Assembly (NCBI RefSeq): GCF_007565055.1
Contig: NC_044551.1
Span: forward strand, 91,542,089-91,606,088
Direction of reading: 5' to 3'
DNA from: Rhinopithecus roxellana
Lineage: Eukaryota > Chordata > Mammalia > Primates > Cercopithecidae
DNA: 64,000 bases
The notes below the pieces were generated by a model, which saw only the letters and a program-made list of their open reading frames with translations, made no database searches and was not told the DNA's origin. Below are positions 21,066-33,612 of the stretch, one piece after another. Each line of letters opens with the position of its first letter. The first letter of the stretch is position 1. The position numbers and the translations under genes are program-made.

Positions 21066-23682
21066 CATAATGCCTTCTGTAATGATCACACACGGTATGT
21101 AAATGTGTTCACACTGATAGAAGAGGCACTCTTGGTGGAACAGTGTAATCCGTACGACTGTCGCCCAGAAGAGAAGGCAATGCCTGAAGGAGAGGTGGGA
21201 AACCCCCGGGATGATTCGCCAAATAGAAATATCTTTTGGACACTAAGGTTAGAGAACTAAACCGGCAGGATGGTTTGCTTGAATTTGAATGACGACTCAT
21301 GAAGGATCAGAATGCTGTTTCCTTGGGGAGAGATTAAAAATACATGTGTACCAGGATTTGGAGGTTTATCTCTAAATAAAGGCTGAAAGAATTTAGCTTT
21401 ATCTTTCTAAAATGATAAAAGCACCAAACATTTAAAAACAAAACAAAACAACAACAACAACTTTCAGTTAGCCAAATGAAACTTTTCAATTTTGTAAATA
21501 ATTCCCAAGGTTAAATAGGAAACATGCCGAGTCGTTCAAGGGACAGTGGAGAGAACATTGTTTCACAGGCTGCATTTGCTTCCCTCCCTCAGAAGCAAAC
21601 CTCTTCTCTCCCAATGCCCCCTCTACTCCCCTTCTTCTAGAACTTAGTCAAAGCAGAGTTTGTAGGATCAATCTGGCCAGGGGCTACCATATTGATCAGA
21701 GCAGCTCTAGAGAGTGAATCAGGCTGTGGTGCCCTAGAAAGAAATATCAGAAGATCTGTTTCCAATGTCCTGTGTGACCCGAAGCTCTTCCTTCTCTAAA
21801 TCATTATTAACCATAAACGTTCACTGCTGATGATCATTTCTTAATCAGAAAAAGACTTCTTTACTGCACTTGGCTCTTTTCAACTCATGCTAACAGACAG
21901 CCACATTTCTCCATGTCCCTTTCTCCGTCATAAACCATGCCTTTCCTCTACCTGTGCAGAACAGCCCATGCTTCCTCTGCCCTGTCCCCTCCCACTTCTC
22001 TCTCACATTCTGAACAGGCGACACCACCTCTGGGTGCACCCGACACCTCATTCTCACTACTGAGCACCCATGGACTGAAACATGGTGGCACATTACTGCA
22101 AATCACAGGCAACTTACCACCACCATTCAACAGCTGCAAGCAAGCCATTCCAAGCAGAGGAATTCTCATAGTCACGGTGCGTCAATAACACATTAGTGCT
22201 TTTTGAGTTTCTTGTCTGTCTTACGGTTGCTGTTATTTTTGTGTTAGCAAACATAGCTACATAAACTGTTATGAAAAGTATGCCCTTTAAGACCTGCCTA
22301 ATTTTATCTAATTCCAGGATCCTAAGAAGTTTTCTGGGTGTGAATTTTGTTCCATTTTGTTCCAGGCAAGTCTAAGAATGTGTTGCCCAAAGAGTGCTCC
22401 ACCAGGAGAAATCTAAAGCTGGTAAGATGAGCCTGAGGATCTGGCAAAAATCAGCATCCATGGTCTTGGGGATTGCAAATATTCTGCTTGCAGTCTCTTC
22501 ATAGATTCTTTTGCAGATGGCAATTTTATATGGCTTTACACTGTAACAAGAAGGTAATAAATTGGGTTCTTATACTTTTCCTCTTCACTGATGCCAGGAG
22601 AACATAGCCTCTGGTTCTCACCAGCAGGACCTTCTCACTGTTCTTGGCACAAGAAGATGCCAGCAAGTAAAAGTTGCTAAGCATTGCTTTTAGATCAAAA
22701 ATAAGATGCACATGGTAGGTTTCACAGCGTGACTTAAGCAAAGTGCCAGGTGCTGTTTTCTTTTAAATATTCTCACCAGAGGGATGGGAGAGGGGAGAAA
22801 AAGTGTCAGACTAATCTGCAAATCCAAATGCTTTTTAATGGGAATGTGGACCGCAGCTTTCCTCTGCTGGTTTCACGAAATCTCTGCACACTCAGGAGAA
22901 GAATGTATGTTAGCTGGTAAGAGTGCTGCTGGCAGTCTCCATGGAGCGGGGACGGAAGAGTGCAGATTCTTTTTAAAACATTATTTAAGGTTCTTCTCAG
23001 CCATCCGCACCGCACATTGATCTTCTGTCACAGTTCTATGTCTGGAGGGCTGGTACTCTCCATTGATCCACAGAGAGCATTTTTAGTGCATCAAAGAGAT
23101 ACAGAAGGTGGGACTCAGAGGGAAAATCAAGAACCACACTTTTGGTGCTGGACACAGCTCAGCAGTATAAAAGTCACATAAAATATTAAGCTGAAAAGCT
23201 GAACTTGAGATTTTTTTTTAATGTTGTGAAACATTATGAGTCCCATATGAGACTCAATGGGACACAAAACACGGAAAGGATTAATACCCTCTTCTAATGG
23301 AAAAATCTCCCCTGACGGAATAGAAGCAAGCCCTAGGACCTGACAAACTGAATCCCACATTCATCTTTCTGCAAAGGACCTTAGGTTGTAAATCACAAGT
23401 GTCTAGGCTGAAAAGTTCAATCAGTCAAGATGTGGTGGTAATGGGTCAAGGTCAGGCATCAATCCAAAGACAGACTGGTTAGTTTTACTCCACAGTCAAG
23501 AGTTATGCCACATCCCGATGATAAAATCTATGCTCTTCTCAGGAGCAAGGGGGTGGCTGGCTTGACGGAGCCTGTCACAGCAAGGGACAAAACTACTATA
23601 AAGATAGAACTTCCCACCCAAGCCACAGTGCCAGCCACCCATGGAAGATCTACCTGTGCCACAAAGTCAGGCTCAGGGTCCC
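21066..23682. other. 2.6-kb repeat-poor region
   Basis: No dispersed repeats are recognised except a short (AAAAC)n/(CAA)n patch near 21438-21461. The overlapping frames at 21890-22188 and 22784-23020 occur on both strands and carry no domain. It is either unique DNA or too diverged to place. Confidence 0.4.
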
Positions 23683-23879
23683 TGTCTCAGTCAGCTTAGG
23701 CTGCCATAACAGAATACCACAGTGGCTTAAACAACAGAAATGTATTTTCCCATAATTCTGGAGGCTGAATGTCCCAGATCAGGAAGCTGGCGGGGTTGGG
23801 TTCTGGTAAAGGCCCTCTTCCTGGCTTGCCTTTCCTCCTCAGTGCAAATGCATGGAGAGAGGAAGAAAGAGATGAGTCT

Positions 23880-23916
<37 letters not shown>

Positions 23917-24364
23917 AGACACAGGCTCACTTTGCCTCCAAGCTGGAGTGCTGTGGCGTGATCTCGGCTCACTGCAACCTCTGACTTCCTGGTTCATGGG
24001 ATTCTCCTGACTCAGCCTCCTGAGTAGCTGGGATTACAGGCACGTGCCACCACACCTGGCTAATTGTTGTATTTTTAGTAGAGACGGAGTTTCATTATGT
24101 TGGCCAGGATGGTCTCGATCTCCTGACCTCGTGATCCGCCTGTCTTAGCCTCCCAAAGTGCTGGGATTACAAGCGTGAGCCACCATGCCTGACCGATTCT
24201 TCCTCTTCTTATAAGCCTACCGATCCTAGTGGACTAGTTCCCACTCTTATGGATTTGTTTAACCTTAATTGCCTCCAGAAAGTCCAGTCTCCAAATATAG
24301 TCACACTAGGGGTTAGGTCTTCAATATATGAATCTAGGATAACACAGTTCAGTCAGTCCATCAC
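23683..24364 (-). mobile_element. MLT1-type LTR (MaLR), split by an Alu
   Basis: The left part (23683-23886) reads TGTCTCAGTCAGCTTAGGCTG and GGAGGCTGAATGTCCCAGATC. The right part (24195-24364) reads CTCTTCTTATAAGCC, CTCCAAATATAGTCACACTAG and GGGGTTAGGTCTTCAATATATG. These are the two halves of a reverse-oriented MLT1-class LTR. Confidence 0.88.
23887..24194 (-). mobile_element. Alu (AluS/Sc), minus strand, inside the MLT1 LTR
   Basis: A long T run leads into a full-length reverse Alu ending GAGCCACCATGCCTGACC. The target-site duplication at 23874-23886 and 24195-24207 is GA(G/T)TCTTCCTCTT, 12 of 13 identical. Confidence 0.95.
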
Positions 24365-25944
24365 ACTCGCCTTCCAAACACAGCCTTCTTTCACCTCCCT
24401 AATCAGACATAATCTTCCCTGGGAAAAAAAAAAAAAAAAGACGAAAGAGGATGTTTTTTCTTTGAGGGAGACATTTTAGACACTTTTACCTAAATCTTTT
24501 TCTAAACACTGTAAGTTGAACATGTAAATCAATAATGAAAAGATAACCTGCTCATATCCAAATGGACAAGTAACTCATGAAGGCTATGGAACAAAAAGCA
24601 AGGTCAAAAGAAGACAATTCTTATGAATTTGCAGATTTAAGCTTCCAAAATGGTGAACTGCACAATCTCTGGTACTTAATAGATTCTCAATGTCTAGTGA
24701 ATGAACAAATGAATACACAAATGATGGATATTTTCTGATAACGAGAAGAAACTAATATAAATTAAAATCAGAGCTAGAAATGGCCTCATGAATGCTTATT
24801 CAAGGCTAAAGTGGACTAAAATGACTACTCCTTTAAAATCAGGATTTCAAATTATAAAACTATAACATTTCAAACACAGATAATTACACTTCTTATCAAA
24901 TGCATGGGTTCTTATAAAATAAGTCAGTTTAACATATACCCAATTTAATTAAAATGTATAAGTGGTTGTGGGCTAAACCAAGTGTATCTTAATTAAATCA
25001 GAACATGGTTCACAGATGTTAAGGTCAACCCCAATTTTAATAAAGAAGATGCAAATATAATCATTAGGGACTTGGCTGAGTAATTGTGGTCAGGTGGAAA
25101 GTAAGATGAATGGAAGGCCAGAAAGACCCCTTCTACTCAAGGCTAAAAAGTAAAATGACCCATGGAGTGCACATGCAGAAAGATGGGGTTTCCTGCTCAG
25201 TGAGCCACAGAAATGGAGGTAGGAAATTCAGGTATGAAAAACCAAGTCAACAATCAATTAATAAACTCACATTGGATAAGGAAGGAGAGGCACTTTCTCT
25301 GACAGTTCACACATCATGGAAGGTTGCAGTGAGTTCTGCTATCATCAAAACAATCAGAAATGAAAACAGAACCTTCTTAAAGCCAACGCTAAAGCCTGAA
25401 GGACTGCATGAATAAGGTTGACAGATAAAATACAAAGTTTTCAGTTAAATTAGAGTTTCAGATAAACAACAATTTTTTTTTTTTGCTAAAAGTATGTCCT
25501 ATGCAACATGCATCCTGTATTGTCTTTTCTAAATTTGGCACCTACACGTGAACTTAGACCTGTAACAAAAGGCTTATCAAGGAGCTTTCTGTAATTCCAA
25601 TATAAACCACAACATTTGTTGAAGAATTATCATTAAGGGCTGACCAAAGTCTTAAAATAGAAAGTGCATACCTGAATTCCACTGTAGGCTCATTGCCAGC
25701 CCTTGGAAGGGATGCGGAGAGACGATCTAAATGTTAACATTCGGGTCGTTCCTATCTGCCTGCCTGGGAGTCCTTCTTCTGAATGTATCTCCCCCAGAGC
25801 ACAGCAGACTCTGAGGAATGTGTCAGTCACAGGGAGCTATGCTGGTCAGAAAATCAATCCAGAAATGGTGATTTCAGGTCTATTCTGTAAACAGAACTGT
25901 GCTGTTAATCAAAGCCCAATGGCACCTCTGCACCCCTAGAGACT
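24365..25944. other. Unassigned AT-rich sequence
   Basis: An A run lies at 24424-24439. The longest frame is 101 codons at 25110-25415 on the plus strand, with no domain. No family is recognised apart from a weak L2-like GAATGAACAAATGAATAC patch near 24700. Confidence 0.4.
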
Positions 25945-26045
25945 CTGTGGGCAGATGAAGAAACGGAGGCCCTAGACAGTGAAATGGCTTTTCCAAGGTT
26001 TAGCCGGGTCTCCCTGGCAGAGCTAAGACTAGCACCCTGCTATTG
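25945..26045 (+). mobile_element. MIR SINE fragment
   Basis: The order GATGAAGAAACGGAGGCCCTAG, TTTTCCAAGGTTTAGC and GGCAGAGCTAAGACTAGCACCC matches the conserved MIR core and right arm (GATGAGGAAACTGAGGC, CCAAGGTCACACAGC, GGCAGAGCTGGGACTAGAACCC). Confidence 0.7.
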
Positions 26046-26102
26046 TAAATCACCTTTCCATGAGTCTTTCAGTATAAAGTTTCTAAATGCGATTGAAGCT
26101 CA

Positions 26103-26103
26103 G

Positions 26104-26155
<52 letters not shown>

Positions 26156-26205
26156 TCTATTATATATATAACAGATATATATAAATTTATATATATACAA
26201 ATTTC
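26103..26205. repeat. Compound microsatellite (A)n(AT)n(AC)n
   Basis: Sixteen A residues are followed by about 11 AT units, about 7 AC units and further imperfect TATA tracts. The order suggests stepwise mutation of a single A/T-rich tract. Confidence 0.95.
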
Positions 26206-26363
26206 TTGCTCTTTGGATGTTTAGGAAAAAATTTATATAGGTGAAGATATCACTCATTTAACAATGTTTATTCACTGTCAACTTCATGCTTAGCACTGTT
26301 GTAGATGCTGGGACCACAGACACAATGTTGCCCTATAAGAAGATTTAGCAGATGCTCACCACA

Positions 26364-26505
26364 GCCTTCCCCACCTCCTGCCAGGCACAACCAGACTACA
26401 TTTCCCAGCCTGCCTTGCAGCTATGTGGACATGTGACTGAGCACTAGCCAAGGGAATGAGGGTGGGAGTGATGTCAGATATTCCCAGGCTAGGTCTACTG
26501 GAAAA
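26364..26505. repeat. Ancient repeat-like sequence
   Basis: GACTACATTTCCCAGCCTGCC, TTGCAGCTATGTGGACATGTG and AGCCAAGGGAATGAGGGTGGG follow a widespread mammalian consensus whose library name I cannot give. It abuts the MLT2 LTR at 26510. Confidence 0.4.
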
Positions 26506-26509
26506 CTTC

Positions 26510-27065
26510 TGCATTAGTCGGAGTTCCTCAGAGAAACAGAATCAACGAGAGAGATGGAGATGGAGATAGAGAAACATGAAGAATCTAGAGACAGAGATTG
26601 GGAGAGGTAAAAAGATCTATTATAAGGTATTATCTCACATGATTATGAAGGCAGGGAAGTCTTACCATTTGCACTGGCAAGCTGGACACCCAGAAAGCCA
26701 GTGCTATGGTCTGAAGGCTGGAAAGCCAGAGAGCTGAGAGTGTAGATTCCAGTCTAAGCCTAAAGTCCTGAGAACAAGAAGCATGAGAGAAAAAGAAAGT
26801 TGATGTCCCAGCTCAGACAGTTGGTTAGAATGGGAATTCAACCTTCCTCAGGCTTTGTGTTCTGTTCAGGCCCTCAGTGAATTGAATGATGTCCACCCAC
26901 ATGGGTGAGAGCAAACTACTTTACTCAGTCTATGGATCCAAATGCTCATCTCTTCCAGATATCCCCTCCCAGACACACCTCCCAGACACACCAGAAATCA
27001 TGTTCAACCAGCTACATGGACACCCCATGGTCCAGTCAAGCAAACACCTATAATTAACCATCATA
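26510..27065 (-). mobile_element. MLT2-type LTR (ERVL)
   Basis: The reverse complement of an MLT2 LTR is clear: TGCATTAGTCGGAGTTCCTC at the start, GGCAGGGAAGTCTTACCATT, CAGGCCCTCAGTGAATTG, and the end AATTAACCATCATA. A CCCTCCCAGACACACCTCCCAGACACACC duplication-like stretch lies near 26965-26992. Target duplication is not convincing. Confidence 0.88.
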
Positions 27066-27477
27066 CCCTCCATGTGAAAGGAGGCAGAAGATCCAGCAGA
27101 AAAGTCCCAAGCCCCAGAGGAAGGAGGACTCATAAAACATGTCCCTGAATCACTACCTGGAAGGCTGGGCACCAGACACTCACATAGAGCTGTCACAAGA
27201 AGAGAGAAGTAATCCTCTATTGTGTGAAGTGGCTGAGGTGCAGGAGTCATTTGTTCCAGCAGAGAGACAACTATGATACACTGCCCTGGTGGAACTCAGA
27301 AAAAAGACAGGTTCTGGGCAAATACACAAATAAAAACAGATATGATAGTAACTTGTTGTGAGTGTTTTGTAGAAACAACATGAGCACAATGATAAAGAAA
27401 AGCTGAGATGCAGGAGGCTGCTCTGATAGGTTTGGGCATCGCTGGTAATAAGCCAATTATAATAAGAACGGTGAGAG
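27066..27477. other. Unassigned sequence
   Basis: A 126-codon minus-strand frame at 27180-27560 runs through this stretch and into the MIR. It is serine/leucine/tyrosine-rich with no domain, and its extension into a SINE argues against coding. Confidence 0.4.
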
Positions 27478-27625
27478 TAATAGCAGATGCTACTACAGTG
27501 TCCCCTTTGTGAAAGGCTCTGGGATAAATATTTCATGCACTGTAACTCATTTACTCTCACAACAACCTATGAGGTAAGAATTATTATCATCTCCATTTTA
27601 CAGATAAAAGTGAGGATCCTTGAAG
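27478..27625 (+). mobile_element. MIR SINE fragment
   Basis: TTTCATGCACTGTAACTCATT, CTCACAACAACCTATGAGG, AATTATTATCATCTCCATTTT and ACAGATAAAAGTGAGG follow the MIR consensus in order. The element is cut off by the THE1 LTR at 27631. Confidence 0.82.
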
Positions 27626-27630
27626 CCACC

Positions 27631-27999
27631 TATATTATTTCATTCTCATGCTGCTATGAAGAAATACCTGAGACTGGGTAATTTATAAAGCAAAGAGGTT
27701 TAATTGATTCACAGTTCGGCAGGGCTGGGGAGGCCTCAGGAAACTTACAATCATGCAGAAGGGGAAGTAAACACGTCCTTCTTCACATGGCAGCATGAAG
27801 GAGAGTGCCAAGCAAAGAGGGAAAAGCCCCTGATAAAAATCACTGGGTCTTGTGAGAACTTATTATTATGAGAACGGCATGGAGGGAACTGCCCCCATGA
27901 TTAAATTACCTCCCACCAGGTCCCTCCCATGACATGTGGGGATTATGGGAACTACAATTCAAGATGACATTTGCATGGGGACACACTCAAGCCATATCA
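27631..27999 (-). mobile_element. THE1-type LTR (ERVL-MaLR)
   Basis: The plus strand shows the reverse complement of THE1: AATACCTGAGACTGGGTAAT, TTACAATCATGCAGAAGG, CCCCCATGATTAAATTACC and the AAGCCATATCA end. The flanking pentamers CCACC (27626-27630) and CCAGC (28000-28004) agree at 4 of 5 positions. Confidence 0.93.
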
Positions 28000-28267
28000 C
28001 CAGCATATCTCCTGATTGGTCAAAGTCTGTACTATACCAACTGTTAAGTCTTTATTATTATTTTTATTATTATTATACTTTAAGTTCTGGAATACATGTG
28101 CAGAACACGCAGGTTTGTGACATAGGTATACATGTGCCATGGTGGTTTGTTGCACCCATTAACCCATCACCTACATTAGGTATTTCTCTTAATGTTATCC
28201 CTCCCCTAGCCACCCACACCCTGACAGGCCCCAGTGTGTGATGTTCCCCTCTATGTGTTCTCATTGT

Positions 28268-30947
28268 TCAACTCCCACTTATAAGTGAGAACATGCAGTG
28301 TTTGGTTTTCCGTTCCTGTATTAGTTTGCTGAGAATAATGGTTTCCAGCTTCATCCATGTTCCTGCAAAGGACATGAACTCATCCTTTTTTATGGCTGCA
28401 TAGTATTCCATGGTATATATGTGCCACATTTTCTTTATCCAATCTATAACTGATGGGCATTTGGGTTGGTTCCAAGTGTTTGCTCTTGTGAATAGTGCTG
28501 CAATAAACATACGTGCACATGAGTCTTTAAAGTAGAATGATTTATAATCCTTTGGGTATATACCCTGAAATGGGATTGCTGGGTCAAATGATATTTCCGG
28601 TTCTAGATCCTTGAGGAATCACCACACTGCTTTACACAATGGTTGAACTAATTTACACTCCCACCAATGGTGTAAAAGCATTCCTATTTCTCCACATCCT
28701 CTCTAGCATCAGTTGTTTCCTGACTTTTTAATAATCGCCATTCTAACTGCCATGAGATGGTATCTCATTGTGGTTTTGATTTGCATTTCTCTAATGACAA
28801 GTGATGTTGAGCTTTTTTCATATGTTTGTTGGCTGCATAAATGTCTTCTCTTGAGAAATGTCTGTTCATATAGCCCACTTTCTGACAGGGGTTTTTTTTT
28901 TCTTGTAAATCTGTTTAAGTCCCTTGTAGATTCTGGATATTAGCCCTTTGTCAAATGGACAGATGGCAAAAATTTTATCCCACTATGTAGGTTGCCTGTT
29001 CACTCTTATGATAGTTTCTTTTGCTGTGCAAATCTCTTTAGTTTAATTAGATACCATTTGTTAATTTTGGATTTTGTTGCCATCGCTTTTGGTGTCACAG
29101 TCATGAAGTCTTTGCCCATGCCTATGTCCTGAATGGTAATGCCTAGGTTTTCTTCTAGGGTTTTTCTATGGTTTTAGGTCTTATGTTTAAGTCTTTAGTG
29201 CATCTTGAGTTAATTTTTGTAAAAGGTGTAAGGAAGGGGTTCAGTTTAAGTTTCCTGTATATGGCTAGCCAATCTTCCCACTACAATTTATTAAATAGGG
29301 AATCCTTTCCCCATTGCTTTTATCAGGTTTGTCAAAGATCAGATGGTTGTAGATGTGTGGCATTATTTCTGAGGCCTCTGTTCTGTTCCATTGGTCTATG
29401 TATCTGTTTTGGTACCAGTAGAATGCTGTTTTGGTTACTGTAGCCTTGTATAGTTTGAAGTCAGGTAGCGTGATGCCTCCAGCTTTGTTCTTTTTGCTTA
29501 GAACTGTATTGGCTATATGGGCTCTTTTGGTTCCATATAAAATTTAAAGTAGTTTTTGTCTAATTCTGTAAAGAAAGTCAATAGTAGCTTGATGGGGATA
29601 GTATTGAATCTATATATTACTTTGGGCAGTATGGCCATTTTCATGACACTGATTCTTCCTATCCATGAGCATGGCATGTTTTTCCATTTTTTTTCTCTTT
29701 CTTTTTTTTCCCCCCTCTCTTATTTCATTGAGCAGTGGTTTGTAGTTCTCCTTGAAGAGGTCCTTCACATCCCTTGTAAGTTGGATTCCTAGGTGTTTTG
29801 TTCTCCTTGTAGCAATTGTGAATGGGAGTTCACTCATGATTTGGCTTCCTGTTTATTATTGGTATATATGAATGCTTGTGATTTTTGTACATTGATTTTG
29901 TATCCTGAGACTTTGCTGGAGTTGCTTATCAGCTTAAGGAGATTTTGGGCTGAGACAACGGGGTTTTCTAAATATACAATAATGTCATCTGCAAACAGAG
30001 ACAATTTGACTTCCTCTCTTCTTATTTGAATACCATTTATTTCTTTCTCTTGCCTGATTGCCCTGGCCAGAGCTTCCAATATATGTTGAATAGGAGGGAT
30101 GAGAAAGTGCATTCTCATCTTGTGCCGGTTTTCAAAGGGAATGCTTCCAGCTTTTGTCCATTTAGTATGATATTGACTGTGGGTTTGTCATAAACAGCTC
30201 TTATTATTTTGAGATACGTTCCATCAATATCTAGTTTATTGAGAGTTTTTAGCATGAAGTGATGTTGAATTTTATCAAAGGCCTTTTCTGCATCTATTGA
30301 GATAATCATGTGTTTTTTGTCATTGGTTCTGTTTATGTGATGGATTACCTTTATTGATTTATGTAAGTGGAACCAGCCTTGCATCCCAGGGATGAAGTTG
30401 ACTTTATTGTGGTGGATAAGCTTTTTGACGTGCTGCTGGATTCCGTTTGCCAGTATTTTATTGAGGATTTTCGCATGAATGTTCATCAGGGATATTGACC
30501 TGAAATTTTCTTTCGTTGTTGTGTCTCTGCCAGGTTTTGGCATCAGGATGATGCTGGCCTCATAAAATTAGTTAGAGAGGATTCCATTTTTTTCTATTAT
30601 TTGGAATAGCTTCAGAAGGAATGGTACCAGCTCCTCTTCATACCTCTGGTAGAATTCAGCTGTGAATCCATCTGGTCCTGGGCTTTTTTTGGTTTGTAGG
30701 CTATTAATTTAATGCCTGAATTTGAGAACTTGCTATTGATCTATTCAGGGATTCAACATCTTCCTCGTTTAGTCTTAGGAGGGTGTATGTGTCCAGATAT
30801 TTATCCATTTCTTTGAGATTTTCTAGCTCATTTGCACAGAGGTGCTTATAGTATTCTCTGATAGTTCGTATTTCTGTGGGATCACTGGTGATATCCCCTT
30901 TATCATTTTGTATTGTACCTATTTGATTCTTCTCTCTTTTCTTCTTA
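28268..30947 (-). pseudogene. L1 ORF2 3' part (reverse transcriptase and C-terminus), broken
   Basis: Minus-strand frames carry RT motifs: ISIDAEKAFDKIQHHFM (within 30115-30543) and the catalytic block SLFADDIIVYLENP (within 29834-30118). These two adjacent motifs are in different frames, so a frameshift separates them near 30115. The C-terminal end, with MEYYAAIKKDEFMSFAGTW, lies in 28268-28510. Several stops make it non-functional. Confidence 0.9.
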
Positions 30948-31397
30948 GGGGCAGCTGTTGGTGCAGCTTCAGCAGACTTAAACTTCCCTGCCTGCCGGCT
31001 CTGATCAGAGCAGCAGATCTCCCAGCACTCAAGCTCTGCTCACAGACAGACTGCCTCCTCAAGTGGGTCCCTGACCCTCATGCCTCCTGACTGGGACACA
31101 CTTCCCAGCAGGAGTCAACAGACACTTCATACGGGAGAGCTCTAGCAGGCAACTGGCAGGCCCCTGTGTGAAGAAGCTTCCAGAGGAAGAAACCAGCAGC
31201 AATTTTTGTTGTTCTGCAGCCTCTGCTGGTGATACCCAGGCAAACAGAGTCTGGAGTGGACCTCTAGCAAACTCCAGCAGACCTTAGAAGGAAAACTAAC
31301 AAACAGAAAGGAATAGCATCGACACTGACCAAAGAAAAGTCCACACAAAAACCCCATCCAAAGGTCACCAACATCAAAGACCAAAGGTAGATAAATC
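30948..31397 (+). mobile_element. L1 5'UTR part (inverted arm)
   Basis: The blocks CAGCTTCAGCAGACTTAAAC, GACTGCCTCCTCAAGTGGGT, CAGCCTCTGCTGGTGATACC and GACCAAAGGTAGATAAATC are the 3' portion of an older L1PA-type 5'UTR. Its 5' CpG-rich part is missing. It joins the reverse arm at about 30948. Confidence 0.85.
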
Positions 31398-32425
31398 ATG
31401 AAGAGGAGGAAAAAACGGTGCAAAAAGGGTGAAAATTCCAAAAACAAGAATGCCTCTCCTCCAAAGAATCACAACTCCTCACCAGCAAGGGAACAAAACT
31501 GGATGGAGAATGAGTTTGACGAACTGACAGAAGTAGACTTTAGAAGGTGGGTAATAAGAAACTACTCTGAACTAAAGCAGCATATTCTAACCCAATGCAA
31601 GGAAGCTTAGAACCTTGAAAAAAGGTAAGAGGAATTGCTAACTAGAATAACCAGTTTAGAGGAGACCATAAATGACCTGATAGAGCTGAAAAACAGCATA
31701 AGAACTTCGTGAAGCATACACAAGTATTGATAGCCAAACCAGTCAAGTGAAAGAAAGGATATCAGAGATTGAAGACCAACTTAATGAAATAAAGCATGAA
31801 GACAAGATTAGAGAAAAAATCAATGAAAAGGAACAAACAAAGCCTCCAAGAAATATGGGACTATGTGAAAAGACCAAACCTACATTTGACTGGTGTAACT
31901 GAAAGTGACAGAGAGAATGGAACCAAGTTGGAAAACAGTCTTCAGGATATTATCCAGGGGAACTTCCCCAACCTAGCAAGGCAGGCCAACATTCAAATTC
32001 AGGAAATACAGAGAAAACCACAAAGATACTGTTCAAGAAGAGCAACCCCAAGACACATAATTGTCAGATTCAACAAGGTTGAAATGAAGGAAAAAATGTT
32101 AAGGGCAGCCAGAGAGAAAGGTCGGGTTACCCACAAAGGGAAGCCCATCACACTAACAGCAGATCTCTCTGCAGAAACCCTACAAGCCAGAAGAGAGTGA
32201 GGGCCAATATTCAACATCCTTAAACAAAAGAATTTTCAACCCAGAATTTCATATCCAGCCAAACTAAGATTCATAAGCAAAGGAGAAATAAGATCCTTTA
32301 CAGACAAGCAAATACTGAGAGATTTTGTCACCACCAAGCCTGCCTTACAAGAGCTCCTGAAGGAAGCACTAAACATGGAAAGGAACAATCAGCACCAGCC
32401 ACTGCAAAAACATGCCAAAATGTAA
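31398..32425 (+). pseudogene. L1 ORF1 remnant (RNA-binding protein), broken
   Basis: The start ATG at 31398 opens a basic N-terminus followed by ENEFDELTEVDFRR, stopping at 31608-31610. The RRM/C-terminal part is in a second open segment at 31796-32200, with QEIWDYVKRPNLHLTGVTES and ATPRHIIVRFNKVEMKEKM. The family stop codon position is at 32423-32425. Internal stops and frameshifts inactivate it. Confidence 0.9.
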
Positions 32426-32488
32426 AGACCATCGACACTATGAAGAAACTATATCAACTAACGGGTAAAATAGCCAGCTAGCATCATA

Positions 32489-33612
32489 ATAACAGGATCA
32501 AATTCACACATAACAATATTAACTTCCATGTAAATGGGCTAAATGCCTAATTAAAAGATCCAGACTGGCAAATTGGATAAACAGTCAAGACCCATCTGTG
32601 TGCTATATTCAGTAGACCCATCTCACGTGGAAAGACACACATAGGCTCAAAATAAAGGGATGGAGGAATATTTACCAAGCAAATGGAAAGGAAAAAAAGC
32701 AGGGGTTGCAATGCTAGTCTCTGATAAAACAGACTTTAAACCAACAAACATCAAAAAAGACAAAGAGGGGCATTACATAATCATAAAGAAATCAATGCGA
32801 CAAAAAGAATTAATTATCCTAAATATATATGGAGCCAATAGAGCAGCACCCAGATTCATAGTGCAAATTCTTAGAAACTACGAAGAGGCTTAGACTCCCA
32901 CACAGTAATAATAGGAGACTTTAACAACCCACTGTCAATATTAGACAGATCATTGAGACAGAAAATTAACAAGGATATCAAGGAATTTAACTCAGTTCTG
33001 CACCAAGCGGACCTAATAGACATCTACAGAACTCTCCCCCCAAAAATCAATAGAATATGCATTCTTCTCAGCACCACATCACACTTATTCTAAAATTGAC
33101 CACATAATTGGAAATAAGATACTTCTCAGCAAATGCAGAAGAATGGAAATCGTAACAGTCTCTCGGACCACAGTGCAATCAAATTAGAACTGAGGATTAA
33201 GAAACTCACTCAAAACTGCACTACATGAAAATTGAGCAACCTGCTCCTTGATGACTATTGGGTAAATAACGAAATTAAGGCAGATATAAATAAGTTCTTT
33301 GAAACCAATGAGAACAAAGACACAATGTACCAGAATCTCTGGGACACAACTAGAGCAGTGTTTAGAGGGAAATTTTTAGCACTAAATGCCCCCAGGAGAA
33401 AGTGGGAAAAATCTAAAATCAACACCCTAACATCACAGTTAAAAAAAATTAGAGAAGGAAGAGCAAACAAATTCAAAAGCTAGGTGAAGACAAGAAATAA
33501 CTAAGATCAGAGCATAACTGAAGGAGATAAAGACACAAAAAACCCTTCAAAAATCAATGAATCTAGGAGCTGTTTTTTTGAAAAGATTAACAAAATAGAC
33601 CACTAGCCAGAC
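32489..33612 (+). pseudogene. L1 ORF2 5' part (endonuclease domain), broken
   Basis: The sequence downstream of ORF1 follows the ORF2 endonuclease region. The position of the ORF2 start codon (32489-32491) reads ATA instead of ATG, so even the initiation codon is lost. Short open segments at 32660-32893 and 33232-33483 retain family motifs such as GVAMLVSDKTDFKPT. The arm ends near the GACCACTAGCCAGAC block. Confidence 0.88.

Noticed and set aside
30115..30543. 142-codon frame with clear reverse-transcriptase similarity as a possible gene
   Set aside because: It is part of an L1 ORF2 remnant; the catalytic FADD block lies in a different frame next to it and the element has many stops.
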